Positions 20,914-31,760 of a stretch of 64,000 nucleotides of DNA are shown here, in pieces. The position numbers were made by a program, and so were the translations under genes. Every line of letters starts with the position of its first letter. Positions within the stretch are counted from its first letter, which is position 1. Location: positions 3,157,043 to 3,221,042 of the forward strand of contig NC_088868.1 in NCBI RefSeq assembly GCF_032884065.1, written 5' to 3'. Under the pieces are notes generated by a model. That model made no database searches and was not told where the DNA came from. It saw only the letters and a list, made by a program, of their open reading frames with translations. This stretch comes from Artemia franciscana (Eukaryota; Arthropoda; Branchiopoda; Anostraca; Artemiidae).

Positions 20914-21255
20914 TCACAGATCAAAAGTTTGTCTTGGTTTTATGGGCCTTCCATATCTTAACAGGCATGGACCAAGTAGAGCCCTGCTTGTATTGGTATT
21001 CTTGTTATTGTTCACTGGAGCTGGATTCAGAGTTGCAAACAGTGTGGCTGCAACATCACTAGTTTTGTCAACTCTAAACCTTATTGGGGTAGTAATGGGT
21101 GGCCTGGTAGCATATGGCTTTTTAGGGGACTCTGTATCCTCAAGTAATGGATCTGGTGCAATAAGCTGGTTCTCATCCGGGACTACTACTGGTTTGTGTG
21201 GAATGTTGATTTGGTTTCTGTTGGAGTACTGAATCTGGGTTTTAAATGTACACAA
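20914..21255 (-). pseudogene. C-terminal tail of gypsy-like pol
   Basis: Proline- and basic-rich tail, PHKPVVVPDENQLIAPDPLL then PYATRPPITTPIRFR, of the sort that follows the integrase in metazoan Ty3/gypsy elements ('TRSGR...PP.R' ending). It is a separate frame from the integrase core. The 3' untranslated part to 20816 shows no envelope gene. Confidence 0.6.
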
Positions 21256-21361
21256 TTTCTTCTTTCAGTACTTTTGTTTTCAGCTTGTACAAAGTAAGAT
21301 CTAGGCTCAGGCGTTGACAGAACTGTCCCCTTCTTCAACTGTTTTTCTTCTATTGACAGTT

Positions 21362-22330
21362 TCATCCAAACTGTTTGTTTGGGCTTTTCTCAGGTAAGTC
21401 TCCTGCATGCTGGTTATAGTGAGTTTTTTTCCTATACTGATTTCTTTCATGAACCCTGATGATGTCTTTTCTTGGTATTATCTTGAGATGCAGCTGAATG
21501 GTTGGTAGAATTGACCTTGGAGTCCTGCTCATGAGCTGTTGTGCTGGTGATGAAGATCCACTGATAGGAGTACTCATGTACTCTAGGAGACCAAGATATG
21601 GATCTGCCTTGGAGTCAACTGTCTTCTGTATGATTCTTTTTGCCATGTCTACTGCCTTTTCTGTGTCCATTTGACTTTGGGAAATTTGGGCTTGATGTAC
21701 AGAGCTGTATGTCATACAGTTGTAGAAATGTAATGAACTCACTGGATGAGAACTGTGGTCCATTGTTTGACCAGATCTTCAAAGGTATGCCATATCTGGC
21801 AAAATGGGACTTGAGTTTGGTGATGATTACCAATGAGGTTTTGCAGTTCAGCTTGTCAATCTGTTTGAGAAATGGCTATAGTAATTGCTAGTAATAAGGT
21901 AATTTCTTCCCTCCAACTGATAGAGGTCAATACCAATGATTTCCCATGAGCCTTGAGATAGTGGGGGGATAACATTGTCTCTTTGGTATTGCTTGGTCTG
22001 TATTCCCCACAAGATTCACAGCTTTTTAAACCTTTCTATTTTCTGGTTCATTCCAGGCCAGAATTTCAGTTTTATTAGATTTTCAGTTTTATTACATTGT
22101 CTGACCAGAATTCATTACAGTTTGTGCTTTCCATTTGGTTTTTTCCATTCCCATGTGGGGTACATGCAGGTGCTGTAGAATGTTTGGCTGGATGGTTGGA
22201 GCAATGACAATTTGGTCAGCCTTCAATATGATGCCATTGACAACTGCTAGCTCTTCTCTGAAATTCTAGTACAGAATAATGGATCTTGGACAAGACTTCC
22301 TGACAGCAGGCCACCCTTCCTGGATAGCCT
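21362..22330 (-). pseudogene. Gypsy-like integrase, broken into several frames
   Basis: N-terminal part at 22330-22150: GWPAVRKSCP, a FREELAVVNGII block and the HLHVPHMGMEKTK zinc-finger type motif (H-x3-H). The core is at 21833-21615: YGIPLKIWSNNGPQFSSSEF, in which the second catalytic aspartate position (usually SDNGPQF) reads N, then SSPNFPKSNG. The next frame, 21763-21362, holds the helix after the core and the start of the C-terminal domain (DPYLGLLEYMSTPISG). Stops separate these pieces and one key catalytic residue is changed, so the enzyme is inactive. Confidence 0.88.
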
Positions 22331-22345
22331 TGGTGAGGGTTTGCA

Positions 22346-22750
22346 TTACTGAATCTTGCAGATTTGCTCCATTTTTGTATTGCTGACCAGAATATGTTTA
22401 ACAAATGAGTTTACATGAAATTCTATCTCATTTTGAAATTCGTCATTTTCTTCAGATGGGTGCAGACTTGACAGGGCATCAGCTACCAGGATGTCTTTGC
22501 CTATAATATTGTAAACCTCCAAATCATAGGCCTGTATCTGATAAATCATCCTTTGCAACCTTGATGGTGCCTGAGAGTAGCACTGTTTCATCTCATTCAA
22601 TGCTTTTGTGGCAAATGCTACTATCTTTCCATGAGTTAGGAGTTCTACCCCAAGGCCGTGCTTTGATGAATCTGTTTTTAATTCTACTTCTTTGCTTTGA
22701 GCATCAAATGCTTCTAGGTTATGACAAATAGAAACCTTGATCTTTTCCAT
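22346..22750 (-). pseudogene. Gypsy-like RNase H domain
   Basis: A 134-codon frame overlapping the end of the RT frame by 32 nt in a different phase. It has VELKTDSSKHGLGVELL (first RNase H aspartate, T-D-S/A-S..GLG), IVAFATKALNEMKQCYSQ, then RMIYQIQAYDLEVYNIIGKD (Y.l...y.pG.......aDaLS) and VADALSSLHP (last aspartate). The order is standard for Ty3/gypsy pol. The usual active-site glutamate segment (E.EllAiv) is missing or shortened between SQ and RL, so the domain has a small internal deletion. Confidence 0.88.
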
Positions 22751-23618
22751 CTCTGATTTGTGAACATCTGTCCACTGGAATGTAGCCTGCTTTCCTAACT
22801 CTGAATGAGTGGTTTAAGGCGGAGAGATTTGGAGCATAATAGGATAGAAAATTGACCAATCCTAAGAACATCATGAGCTCTTCCTTGCTTGTTGGATATA
22901 GCATGTCCTTTATAGCTTGAAATTTCCTTGGATCAGGTTTTATATATTCAGCTGTGATGATGTGGCAAAAATAAGGGATAGTTGGAGCACTGAATATACA
23001 TTTTTCAGGGTTGAATTTTACCCCTTCCCTTCTGGCCCTCTCCAGCACATATATAAGGTTCCTATCATGCTTGTCATCCTTACCAGATACTATTGTGTCA
23101 TCCACAATCACACCTAGTCCCTCTAGATTGCTGAATATTTCCTCCATTTTCTGTTGGAAGATGTACTGAGCACAGACAATGCCAAATGGCATCCTCATGT
23201 ATCAATACCTTCCAAATGGTGTATTAAAAGTTGTCAATATTGATAATTCATCTGATAGTTTGAGAATCCAATATCCAGACTTTGTATCTAGTTTGGTGAA
23301 TCTGTTGTGACCATGGAGCTGTGCAGCTACATCTTCAAAAGTTGGCATGGGGTAATAGGGTCGTTGTATAGCGTTATTTAGATCCTTGGATCTAAACACA
23401 AACACAGAGAACCGTTTTGTTTTTCAACAGTGACAATCGAGTTTACCCACCCCATTGGAGTTGTGGCCTTTTGTATAATTCCCTGTTTTTTCCAGCTGTT
23501 CTAACTCACTTTCCAGCTTGTCATGAAGGGCAAATGGTTTGCGTCTCACTGGATGTACAGTTGGCACAGCGCCTGGCTTCAGATGTATGGTGCATTCACC
23601 TGCAATAAAAAATGACAC
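22719..23618 (-). pseudogene. Gypsy-like reverse transcriptase
   Basis: The frames 23618-23424, 23405-23202 and 23198-22719 together cover the RT. They contain HPVRRKPFALHDKLESELEQ (N-terminal), then DLNKAIQRPYYPMPTFEDV (known family motif LN...R..yP.P), FTKLDTKSGYWILKL (first catalytic aspartate) and MRMPFGIVCAQYIFQQKM (PFGl..A...FQ). GVIVDDTIVSGK follows, with IVDD for the usual YIDD/YVDD and both aspartates kept. After it comes the connection segment FLGLVNFLSYYAPNLS. Two frame changes interrupt it. Family assignment is strong. Confidence 0.93.
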
Positions 23619-23700
23619 ACATAGACAGCAAGAAAAGCATTACTGGCGGTGCAAGGTAAGCACAAAAGCTAATAACAAAAAAACAAGCAATAAGCATACA
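23598..23700 (-). repeat. Direct repeat at the 5' side of the gypsy-like element
   Basis: Pairs with 20724-20815. The minus-strand reading starts TGTATGCTTATTGC and ends TTTTATTGCA. It carries a ~10-bp extra segment relative to its partner. Candidate LTR remnant. Confidence 0.6.
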
Positions 23701-23709
23701 ACTGGAAGA

Positions 23710-24860
23710 AAGTTGAGGAATATTGACTCCAGAACTGACAAGGGGAAACATAACTTGAGCATGAAAATCACTGTCAAAAGCTTTAGACAGGTCCAGGGCA
23801 CAAACATGGACCTCAAAGCCACTGGCTTAAGCCTTTTAAAAGACAGAAGTTAAAACATTGTGGGCTGCTGGCGACCAATATGCCATCTAAATCTAAACTG
23901 ATTTTGACTGTTATCCATAATTTCTGTTACAAAAGGTAACAAAACATACTAAAATTATTTGCTAACATTATGGGTCTATAGGAATCACAACTTAAAGGAT
24001 CCTTTTTGTGATTTAGCACTAAGGTTCCTGCACTGCTTAGAAAGGAGTTAGGCACCAGAGAAGATGCCAAGCACATTTGGAAAAGCAGCTGCAGGCGGAA
24101 CACTAAATCTTGCTACTCTGTTTGGAGGTGGGAGACAGCAATACCATTATGATCATTAGGTTGTGATTTAATTTGTTTAATACTTTTAAGCACTTGTTCC
24201 CAGGAGACTAGGATTATATGATTCTGTTTCAGCTTCAAGGGAACTAAATCACTAAGGAGATACAAGAAACAAGAGTGTATAGCATAGTTAATAAATGTGA
24301 AAATACTAGAATAGTGCTTAATCCAAGAATCCACAGGAATAGCATCGCCAGAAGCTTAGGGTTCCAGCTTACAGGAATTGATCACTTGTCTCAGTTGAGA
24401 AGCAGTTTTGGGAAATTACGGGCCATTATACCATACACTATGCAGATACTGCTTGAATTCTTCTTTGGTCTTCTTTTTAATATTAAAACCATGGCCAACA
24501 TTTAAGCAGCCAAAGGCAATCCAGATATGAAGTCCTAACTTCACTCTATTTTTAATGCCTTTGAATTTGGGGACATATTTCAAATGGGACTACAAGTTTT
24601 TAAATAAACTTGGACACAAGTGACAGCAGCAGCTTCTGCTTGTTTCAAACAGGCAACAATTTGAAGGTAATGTGTGCTTAACAGGGAGTGAGCCTTTGCT
24701 AAATAAACACTAGTGCACAGCAAGCTGAATGGGATTTGAATATTTGAGAGGAGAGCAGCAAGGGTAGAAATGTACAATGGAAAGTCAATTTTCCTCCATT
24801 GACTTTTATAACACCATTTCTTATCAAGCGGGCTGCCAATTATGGGCAACTGTGATATTG
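23710..24860 (-). pseudogene. Linker and RT N-terminal part of the split non-LTR element
   Basis: Linker frame 24849-24580, then frames broken by stops. The RT-0 frame at 24334-24113 reads WIKHYSSIFTFIN, then LKSIKQIKSQPNDHNGI, the usual 'i..lK..KS.G.DGi' block. Between 24110 and 23710 the similarity hops among frames: FQMCLA region, SYRPIMLANNFS, a QNQFRF-type block, and CALDLSKAFDS. It then ends at the boundary of the inserted element at about 23700. Confidence 0.75.
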
Positions 24861-25058
24861 AGAAAGAAATGGAGACACTTCAGGATATTGGGAGATGGTT
24901 GTAATCATGCTCATCCACATGTACATCCAAGGAAGACAATGAGTTCCACTATTATGATTGTATGCATGTCTAGCAACTTTTAGGGCAATGCAAAAACCAG
25001 CAAGTAAGGACTCTAAAATAAGTTCAGTGTGGCTTGACTTATGACGATGACAAATAAC

Positions 25059-26160
25059 TTATTGAGGAATATCAAAATAAATAATCGCAAAATATATAAA
25101 ACTATAAATTAAAATGAGTGTTGAAATATTGTCAGAATGATTTCCTGCATTGCTGTGTTGCTCCAGGGTTGTATGGCTGTAGCTTGTTGTGGTGCCGGGT
25201 GTTGTGCTTGTTTTGTTTGGTGGTAGGATATCGTGATGCTTCTGTGATGAGAGAAAGCCATATCCGAAGCCCATTAGAAGTTCGTGCCTCCTTGTTTCAA
25301 GCGTTGTTAGACCTGACAGAACAAAACATTCTTCATAAGGTAGCAGTCTATCCCCCAAAATCACTTGCAATGCACGCTTTTTTATTCCCTCAAGTTTGTT
25401 AGGTTGATCTTTTGTGAGACCAGCGTGCCAGAATGGGCAGGCATATTCTACAATTGGTCTCATGTGAGTTTTGTAGTAAGTACGCATTGCATCTTTGCTT
25501 AGATTAAACCGGCATAATTTTGCCAAAGACCTTTGTAGAGGGATAATTTGGGAAATTAAATGATTTTTATGGTCGTCCCATGTCAATCTATTGTTAAAAA
25601 TGACACCCAGAATTCTCGTTTTCTGAACTACTAGTATCAGGTAAATCTGGTATTCTATGCTTTAAAAATGAAATCCTCATTATTTCTGATTTGTTCTATT
25701 TATGGTGAGTTTTTTTGCTGAAAAATCTTGCTCCAGTCTTGTTACCTTTTCCTGTAGGTCTAGGATTTCGCTCTGCTTCTGTAGCGAACTTTGTGCGATC
25801 TTTGTGCCATGTAGCCATAAAAAAGGGTGAAAACCTTCCTTGCATTTTAATATCTCCTCATGACTAGAGGTATCAAAAGCCTTCCTGACATCTGCTTGTA
25901 GAAGCTCAACAATTGCCTCATTATTTTAAAGGTGGGCTACCATTGTTTCAAAAATTTTTACAAGGTAGTGGCTTGTACTACACCCCTGTTGTAAGCCGTA
26001 TTGTCGGGTGTCTGTTATTTCGCTGAATCCTTGTAGTTGCCATTTGTTAAAAAAAGTTTCATGAATATTTGATAATAATGGAGTTAGAGAAATTGGTCGC
26101 AGATTGCCCAGTTCTTTGGGGTTCATGACTTTCGGGACGTGATTCTTTGCATAAATCACA
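25059..26160 (-). pseudogene. Non-LTR retrotransposon RT with internal deletion
   Basis: The minus-strand N-terminal block at 26159-25926 reads VPKVMNPKELGNLRPISLTP and DTRQYGLQQGCSTSHYLVKI, the K.......RPISL and Q.GF..g.sT..hl motifs. It continues to LLQADVRKAFDT (first palm aspartate) by 25880. Sequence then jumps to the thumb region (FSAKKLTINRT near 25700) without the QG..LSP and YADD motifs, so about 100 residues are deleted. The C-terminus, 25586-25059, is open: LAKLCRFNLSKDAMRTYYKT, then MRPIVEYACPFWHAG and LEGIKKRALQVILGD. It belongs to the CR1/L2/Jockey group by its RP.vEYA.P.W signature. It differs in sequence from the 5.7-6.2 kb copy. Confidence 0.85.
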
Positions 26161-27049
26161 GTTGAAGTTGCCCATTAGAACCCAATTGTATCCTTGACTT
26201 TCAGTATTTTTGATCAGACTGCTGAGAGAGGAGCACACAGTTGCAAATTTTGTTAGAGAAGAGCCAAAAAATTATCAGCGGTACAAGTGGTACAATACAG
26301 GAGTGAGGGGTAAGGATTGTTTAACTAGGCATTCAAGTCCACCCAAGGGTCTTCCTCTAGTTTTAAGAGGTTTTGGCAGGGTGTGTCTTTTGTAGATACA
26401 TGGGAATCAGCACATCTTGGACATTTTATAGCTTGGTCACATTTTTATTCTTAGTTTCTAATTTAACATCAGCTTTTTTGTGTGTTGTGAGGTTTATTGC
26501 CAGATTTACTAAAGCACAGTAAGGACTTGTATGCATATCAAAACGTCTAGGAACGTCTACAAGTAACATTCGTTTTTGATTGTAACAATGTCTGTGCATT
26601 TACATCAAACAGATTGATTAGGCTACTCTTATTGCATTTCGCTGCTTTCGCAATCCTGAAACGATATGATTTAAAATGATAACTTTAATGGCATGCAATA
26701 TTTGACATAATTTTTTTTCAAATAGAATTTATTCTGCTGTAATTTGGAATATTTCCCTGGAACATAGCAACGATGGGAAATATTTTGTTGTTTACTGTGG
26801 AAAACACAACCCAAAGGAAAATTCATTCTCCAATCATTTTAGTATGGAGTAAAATAAATTTAGCTGTACTATCTTAAAGACTAACCATCAAAATTACCTC
26901 TTTCATTATTTCAGGACCCAAAGGTAGCGGCAACGGGTAACCTGAAGTATCTGTAGGTTATGGAACGACCAGTGGAAGGTACTCTTGATTTGCCTTTGTC
27001 ATAAAAACAACAGATGTGAACAAGCAAGGTATGTCTTTGTATTTTAAGA
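26161..27049. other. Unassigned AT-rich sequence
   Basis: No protein similarity and no family A/B sequence recognised. A short patch at 26910-26995 is preceded by 'cattatttcag' and is less AT-rich, but its frames are short and I cannot support an exon. Confidence 0.35.
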
Positions 27050-27283
27050 GATTCTGCATGGAAAAGTTTGTTTTTGGGTCTTGTAGCCTTTTCTGAACGT
27101 TTAATTTAGTTTAATTTTTAGGTCATTTTCTCCTGGTAAACATCTTGGTGAATGAGTATTAACCACGTACTACTATGAAACAAAATATATTTTTAGGTAA
27201 TAGAAAATGTTTATATTTCAATAAAATTAGCTTATATAATCTTTACTTTTAATGGAATGGAAAATTGACTGTGTTTTTACTAT
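27050..27283 (+). repeat. Duplicated segment X, first copy
   Basis: Nearly identical to 28955-29187: both start 'gattctgc', run through 'gtttttgggtcttgtagcct' and end with 'ggaatggaaaattgact' followed by a family A left end. The spacing is 1905 bp. No coding content. Confidence 0.85.
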
Positions 27284-28954
27284 ATTAAATAAAAAATAAG
27301 TTTTTTCAACTTAAAGTGTTTTCAACTGTGTTAAAGTTAGTGTTAAAAGTTTTTCAACTTAAGTTTTTTCAACAAAGCTAAACGCTTAAGTTTGGCTCTT
27401 TCTCTCAATTCTACTTTTTAAAACAGTTAAAAAACTTTAGCGTAAAGAACAGGACGTTGATGAGGAAGCAGCCCCTTTCATATACGAAGTAATTTCTGTT
27501 CGTTTTAAGTTTTAATGTCGCTCCTTACTTTCAGTAAAAAAACCCTGTTTTTTTAATTTAATTTCTGAACGTTTTGAATCAATGCATGTTTTGATTTTGG
27601 CTCTCCTCAGAGGAATAATTAAAACCAAATTAGCATTTTTTATATATTTTTTTGACTAAATGGCTTTCTCATAGTTTTGATCGAATGATTTTGAGAAAAA
27701 AAAAGGAGTGGGGGAGGAAGCCTAGTTGTACTCCGATTTTTTAACTTAAAAAGGAAACTAGAACTTTTAATTTTTTGCGAATGTTTTTGTTAGTAAAAGA
27801 TATACGTAACTTATAAACTAGCTTACGTAACGAACTTTTGTATTCTGATGTTTTTATTACATATATGAGGGGGTTCACCCCCTCGTCAGTACCTCGCTCT
27901 TTACACTAAAGCTTAAATTTTGTCCCAATTCATTAAGAATGACCCCTGAATCACAAAAGCCGTAGAATAAATAGTTAAAACTACTAGAAATACTTTAGCG
28001 TAAAGAGCGAAGTATTAGGAGGAGGTGAACCCCTCATATGCATAATAATTTCTGTTTGTTTTAAGCTTTAATACTGCTCCTTACTTCCAGTTGAAATTTT
28101 TTTTTCATATTTATTTTTTCATTGTGTTTTTTTTTAAATAATGCTAGATAGTCCTGCGCTCCCTTCATGGAAATTTTCTTCTCCAAATATATCCCCCAAC
28201 ATATTCCCCTCTTCTCAACCCCTCCCCCCAAACAAAAAATCCCAATAACCATTACTATATGTAAGCACTGGTCAAAGTTTGTAACTTGTAGCCCCTCCCA
28301 CGGGGACTGTGGGGGAGTAAGTGGTCCCCAAAGACATAGTTGTAAGGTTTTTCGACTACTCTAAATAAAATGGCTATCTCAGAATTTTGATCCATTGACT
28401 TTGGGAAAATAATTAGCGTGGGAGGGGGCCTAGGTGCCCTCCAATTTTTTTGGTCACTTAAAAAGGGGACATAGTACTTTTCATTTCCGTTAGAATGAAC
28501 CCTCTCGCAACATTCTAGGACCACTGGATCGATACGATCACCCCTGGAAAAAAAACAAACTAAAAAACAAAACAAAAAAACAAATAAACACACATCCGTG
28601 ATTTGCATTCTGGCAAAAAATGCAAAATTCCACATTTTTGTCGATAGGAGCTTGAAACTTCTACAATTGGGTTCTCTGATACACTGAATCTGATGGTGTG
28701 ATTTTCGTTATAAAAGTCTATTCTATGACTTTTAGGGGGTGTTTCCCCCTATTTTCTAAAATAAGGCAAATTTTCTCAGGCTCGTAACTTATGATGGGTA
28801 AGACTAAACTTGATGAAACTTATATATATATAAAATCAGCATTAAAATACGATTCTTTTGATGTAGCTATTGGTATCAAAATTTCATTTTTTAGAGATTT
28901 GGTTACTTTTGAGCCGGGTCGCTCCTTACTACAGTTTGTTGCCACGAACTGTTT
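27284..28954 (+). mobile_element. Family A element between duplicated segments X
   Basis: Left end 'attaaataaaaaataag', a partly deleted palindrome 1 (right arm at about 27430-27535, stem type identical to the 8.4-kb copy), and spacer with 'ctaaatggctttctcatag'. Palindrome 2 follows at 27855-28085, then C-rich segment and body. The right end has subterminal GTCGCTCCTTACT at 28918-28930 and hairpin CAGTTTGT-TGCC-ACGAACTG at 28932-28951, whose single change from the 8.4-kb stem still allows a G-T pair. No coding potential. Confidence 0.85.
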
Positions 28955-29187
28955 GATTCTGCTAGGAAAAGTTTGTTTTTGGGTCTTGTAGCCTTTTCTG
29001 AACGTTTAATTTAGTTGAATTTTTTAGGTCATTTTCTCCTGTTAAACATCTTGGTTGATGAGTATTAACCACTTACTTCTATGAAACAAAAATATGTTTT
29101 TAGGTAATAGAAAACGTTTATATTTCAATTAAATTAGCTTATATAATCTTTACTTTTAATGGAATGGAAAATTGACTCTGTGTTTTG
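28955..29187 (+). repeat. Duplicated segment X, second copy
   Basis: See 27050-27283. Divergence between the copies is a few percent, with single-base indels. It is followed by another family A left end at 29188. Confidence 0.85.
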
Positions 29188-30370
29188 ATTAAATAAAAAA
29201 ATAAGTTTTTTCAACTTAAATTAAGGAGCAATATTAAAAAACGAAACTAACAGAAATTATTCCGTGTATGAAGGGGTTGCCCCCCTTCTCAATATCTTGC
29301 TCTTCACGCTAAAGTTTTTAGCACTTTAAAAAAACTCCTTATTCAAATTCAATAGCCCTCGTGGTTCAGGAGTTGTTCTTGATAAATTAGACAAACCAAA
29401 GTTTAGTGTAAGGAGTAAGGCATCGAAGAGGGGCAACCCCTTCTTATACAGAATAATATCTGTTTTCTTGAGTCTTAATATTGCTCCTTACTTTCAGTTT
29501 GAATTTTTTTTTTATTTAATTTTCTTTGTTTTTCATATAATGCCGATAAATCTGGCTCATCCTCCATCTGACCATCCTCTCCTCACGAGAAACTCCTCCG
29601 TGGAAAGTTTCTCCCAGTAAATAAAATCCTTCTGATCAATTCTATTCTTGCTGAAATTTCCCCTTCTCGCTCCGTAATATTTTTTTCAGTGTAGTCAGTT
29701 CAAAAATTCTCCGTAGCGTTCTTTTATTTGCAAAAAAGGTTTTAATCGTTTTTACGATCACTTCAGAAATCATCCGTCCATACAAATTATTTCCCAGTAA
29801 TTGAAACATGCTGAAAGTTTCCCCTGAAACATACTCGCATATTAAAGTGAGTAGGCAAAGAAAACATAGGACAAATAAAAAGAATTTCGTAAGGGTATTT
29901 GGTCAAAGTACCTTAGTGTAAAATTTCCCCTGGAAAGGTCACCCGAGGAAATTTACCTCTGAACGGAAAATTTGTCTGATAGAAACGAACACAAAGCACA
30001 AATCCCCCCCCTCTCTCCCGAAAAATCCGTATACTTCCTAATAACAAACTATACGTAAAGATAAAGGCGAACTTTATAAGTTAAAGAACTCTCTCCTGGG
30101 GCTGGGAGGGGGTCATGTTGTCTTCAGAGGCATTTTTTTGGGCCTTTTTAAGTATGCTGAAGCAAATGGCTATTTCAAAATTTTTATCAGGAGATTTTGG
30201 GGAAAAATGAGCTTGGGAGAGGGTCTAGTTACCCTCCAATCTTTTGGTTACTTAAAAAGGACGCTAGAACTTTTAATTTCTGTTCAAATGAGCCTTTTCC
30301 CATTTTTTGGTCTGATTATCCCCCCAAAAAACAACAAAAAAATAAGCACGTATCCATAATCTTTCTTCTG
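29188..30370 (+). mobile_element. Family A element, variant subfamily
   Basis: Palindrome at 29188-29525 with arms 'ggagcaatatt..' and 'aatattgctcc', inner stem 'ttgcccc' / 'ggggcaa', and conserved 'cacgctaaag' / 'agtttagtgtaagga'. A diverged middle follows (29540-30060), then the conserved body at 30100-30360 ('gtctagttaccctccaat', 'aaaaaggacgctagaacttt'). The right-end hairpin is not found: the copy ends near 30370 in 'aagcacgtatccataatc' and AT-rich sequence. Confidence 0.7.
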
Positions 30371-30424
30371 ATAAAAATATATAGTTCTTACTATATATTT
30401 TTCACTATAAATATAAATATATAG

Positions 30425-30790
30425 TTCACTTACCTTGGTAGTGTTACACAGTGTTACCTGGTATGTTTTTTCACAGTTAAAAAAATATAGAAGATTAGGA
30501 ATAAGTTCGCAAACAAGGATTAGAATATTGGAAAATTATGACAGAGGTCAAATATAGTTCTGAACATTGGGCGCTCAGAAAAGCGGAGGAAGATTAGCTA
30601 GTTGTTTCCCAGAGAAATCACCTGCGAATTGTTTTGGACATCCCACCAACTGACCGTATATCAAACACAAGATTGCACAAAAATGTAGTTCGTTCCCGCT
30701 TTCTAGGGCTATAATGAGAGAGAGGTTGAGATTGCTAGGCCACCTTTTGCAGATGAAGGATGACAGATTGCCAAAACTTCATTTTCTATC
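30425..30790 (+). pseudogene. Non-LTR RT C-terminal fragment
   Basis: Plus-strand peptides over several frame breaks: TYLGSV at about 30429, then a WALRKAEED-type segment near 30570, then HLRIVLDIPPTDRISNTRLH and AIMRERLRLLGHLLQMKDDR ending LPKLHF. This is the conserved 'LR.vl....tDRisN..l......plsrAImreRLRwLGHvlRM.ddRLPK' region found at the end of RTE-like and related ORF2 proteins. It is not part of the CR1/Jockey-like elements elsewhere in the window. Confidence 0.75.
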
Positions 30791-31760
30791 TTAATTGCAG
30801 CAGTGTTATTCTCATACATGCATTAATCACCGTAACACATTTGTCTGGTATAACGTACAAGATTAATATCTTCGTGTATTCTCTTCATTCAGCTGAATCG
30901 AACGCATGCTTGTAATCTATAAGACTGAAGTTTCGTGTCTGAGGACTTAAACTTCTCTTAAAACTTTATCAATAGCATCTCTCAAGAGTATCATCATGCT
31001 AAATAATTTGCCAACTATAGAAACCACGCTAATGCCTCTACAATTACCGCACTTACTGTTATTACCTTTCTTATACAGGGTTCTGTTCAGGCTTTTCCTA
31101 ATATCCTGAGGCACTTCCTCTTTTTAATATTCATAATCTTTCGTAGCTTATTTCTAACCTCGTAGCCACCATTCTCCACACCTTTCCCCTATTCAAAACA
31201 TATTCTCGAAATTTTCTGGCCATCTCTCTTTAACTCTTTTCTTATTACTGATTTTAAGCTCTCCTCTTTAGCATTCAACTCTTCCCGGAAAGCTTCTCTA
31301 AAATTTTCATTCTTGAGCTTATCAACCTTATAGCCTCCCGAGGGGTATGTTACCTTTCAAAAATTTAAGCTTTAAATTAGCACTAAAACTACTTAATGGT
31401 CACCTTTACTTTTACCATCAATGCCCTATCATCTTTTATTGATCCAGCCAGTCTTTGGTTTACAATAGCATAGTAAAGATTAGCTATCTTACCATCTTAT
31501 GAATACCATGTTAACTTATGGGCTATTTTATGACCAAATTCTGTATTTGTTAATGCTAGATTAAGACCTGGACAAGCTTGGTGCAGTATGTAGCCATTAC
31601 TGTTTTATTTTCCTACACCAAGTTTTTCCTTAGCTTGAATACCAACTATCCCTATTCCTACTGACCCAGGCCTTAAAATATCCTAAAAAACATCATACTT
31701 TTGCCTGGTACCCTGTCCATGTGTTCTTATAATTGTATGTAAGTTCAATCTGATTCAGTA
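30790..31760 (-). pseudogene. Endonuclease and RT N-terminal fragment, opposite strand
   Basis: On the minus strand from 31740 down: end of an APE-type endonuclease (NLALTNTEFGHKIAHKLTWY, then DGKIANLYYAIVNQRLAGSI), then a helical linker (VDKLKNENFREAFREELNAK). Next are RT motifs LNRTLYKKGNNSKCGNCRGI then SVVSIVGKLFS, and finally DYKHAFDSAE (first palm aspartate) near 30890. Stops and frameshifts are frequent. The protein family matches the plus-strand fragment at 30425-30790; the two meet tail to tail at about 30790. Confidence 0.75.

Larger units (their letters stand above)
20724..23700 (-). mobile_element. Ty3/gypsy-like element lacking gag
   Basis: A minus-strand pol region (RT, RNase H, integrase, C-terminal tail) lies between two direct repeats, 23598-23700 and 20724-20815. 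The repeats are about 90% alike over matched parts, with a few small indels. Read on minus, each begins TGTATGCTTA and ends ATTGCA, i.e. TG...CA as in LTRs. They are only ~92-103 bp long, and pol starts immediately after the 5' repeat. No gag, protease, primer-binding site or polypurine tract is recognisable. Either the LTRs are very short or, more likely, the 5' part including gag was deleted. The element sits inside the RT of a non-LTR element. Confidence 0.75.
19880..24860 (-). mobile_element. Non-LTR retrotransposon split by a gypsy-like element
   Basis: On the minus strand the two outer parts make one element. The endonuclease-RT linker is at 24849-24340 (KIDFPLYISTLAALLS, YLQIVACLKQAEAAAV) and the RT-0 region at 24334-24113 (VSWEQVLKSIKQIKSQPNDH, then NGIAVSHLQ). 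RT motifs with several frameshifts follow down to 23710 (SYRPIMLANNF, LDLSKAFDS). The gypsy-like insertion then intervenes, and the RT resumes at 20682-20056. The C-terminus is like that of the 10-12 kb element (KIKELG region). This nested order shows the gypsy-like element arrived later. Confidence 0.85.

Noticed and set aside
20888-21232. A 114-aa plus-strand hydrophobic protein (MSLTHHFVIHRS...)
   Set aside because: It lies antisense over the gypsy-like pol tail (20914-21255), and its hydrophobicity follows from the proline/basic codons on the other strand.
23640-23822. A small membrane protein on the minus strand (MALRSMFVPWTCLKLL...)
   Set aside because: The frame spans the junction between the non-LTR RT and the 100-bp repeat of the gypsy-like element, so it is a chance fusion of two elements.
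26930-27000. Possible host exon after 'cattatttcag'
   Set aside because: The frame is under 25 codons in every phase and there is no clear donor site or partner exon.
30425-31760. 5' inversion by twin priming
   Set aside because: Twin priming leaves the inverted 5' part upstream of the sense 3' part (heads together). Here the two parts point toward each other (tails together), so this mechanism does not fit.
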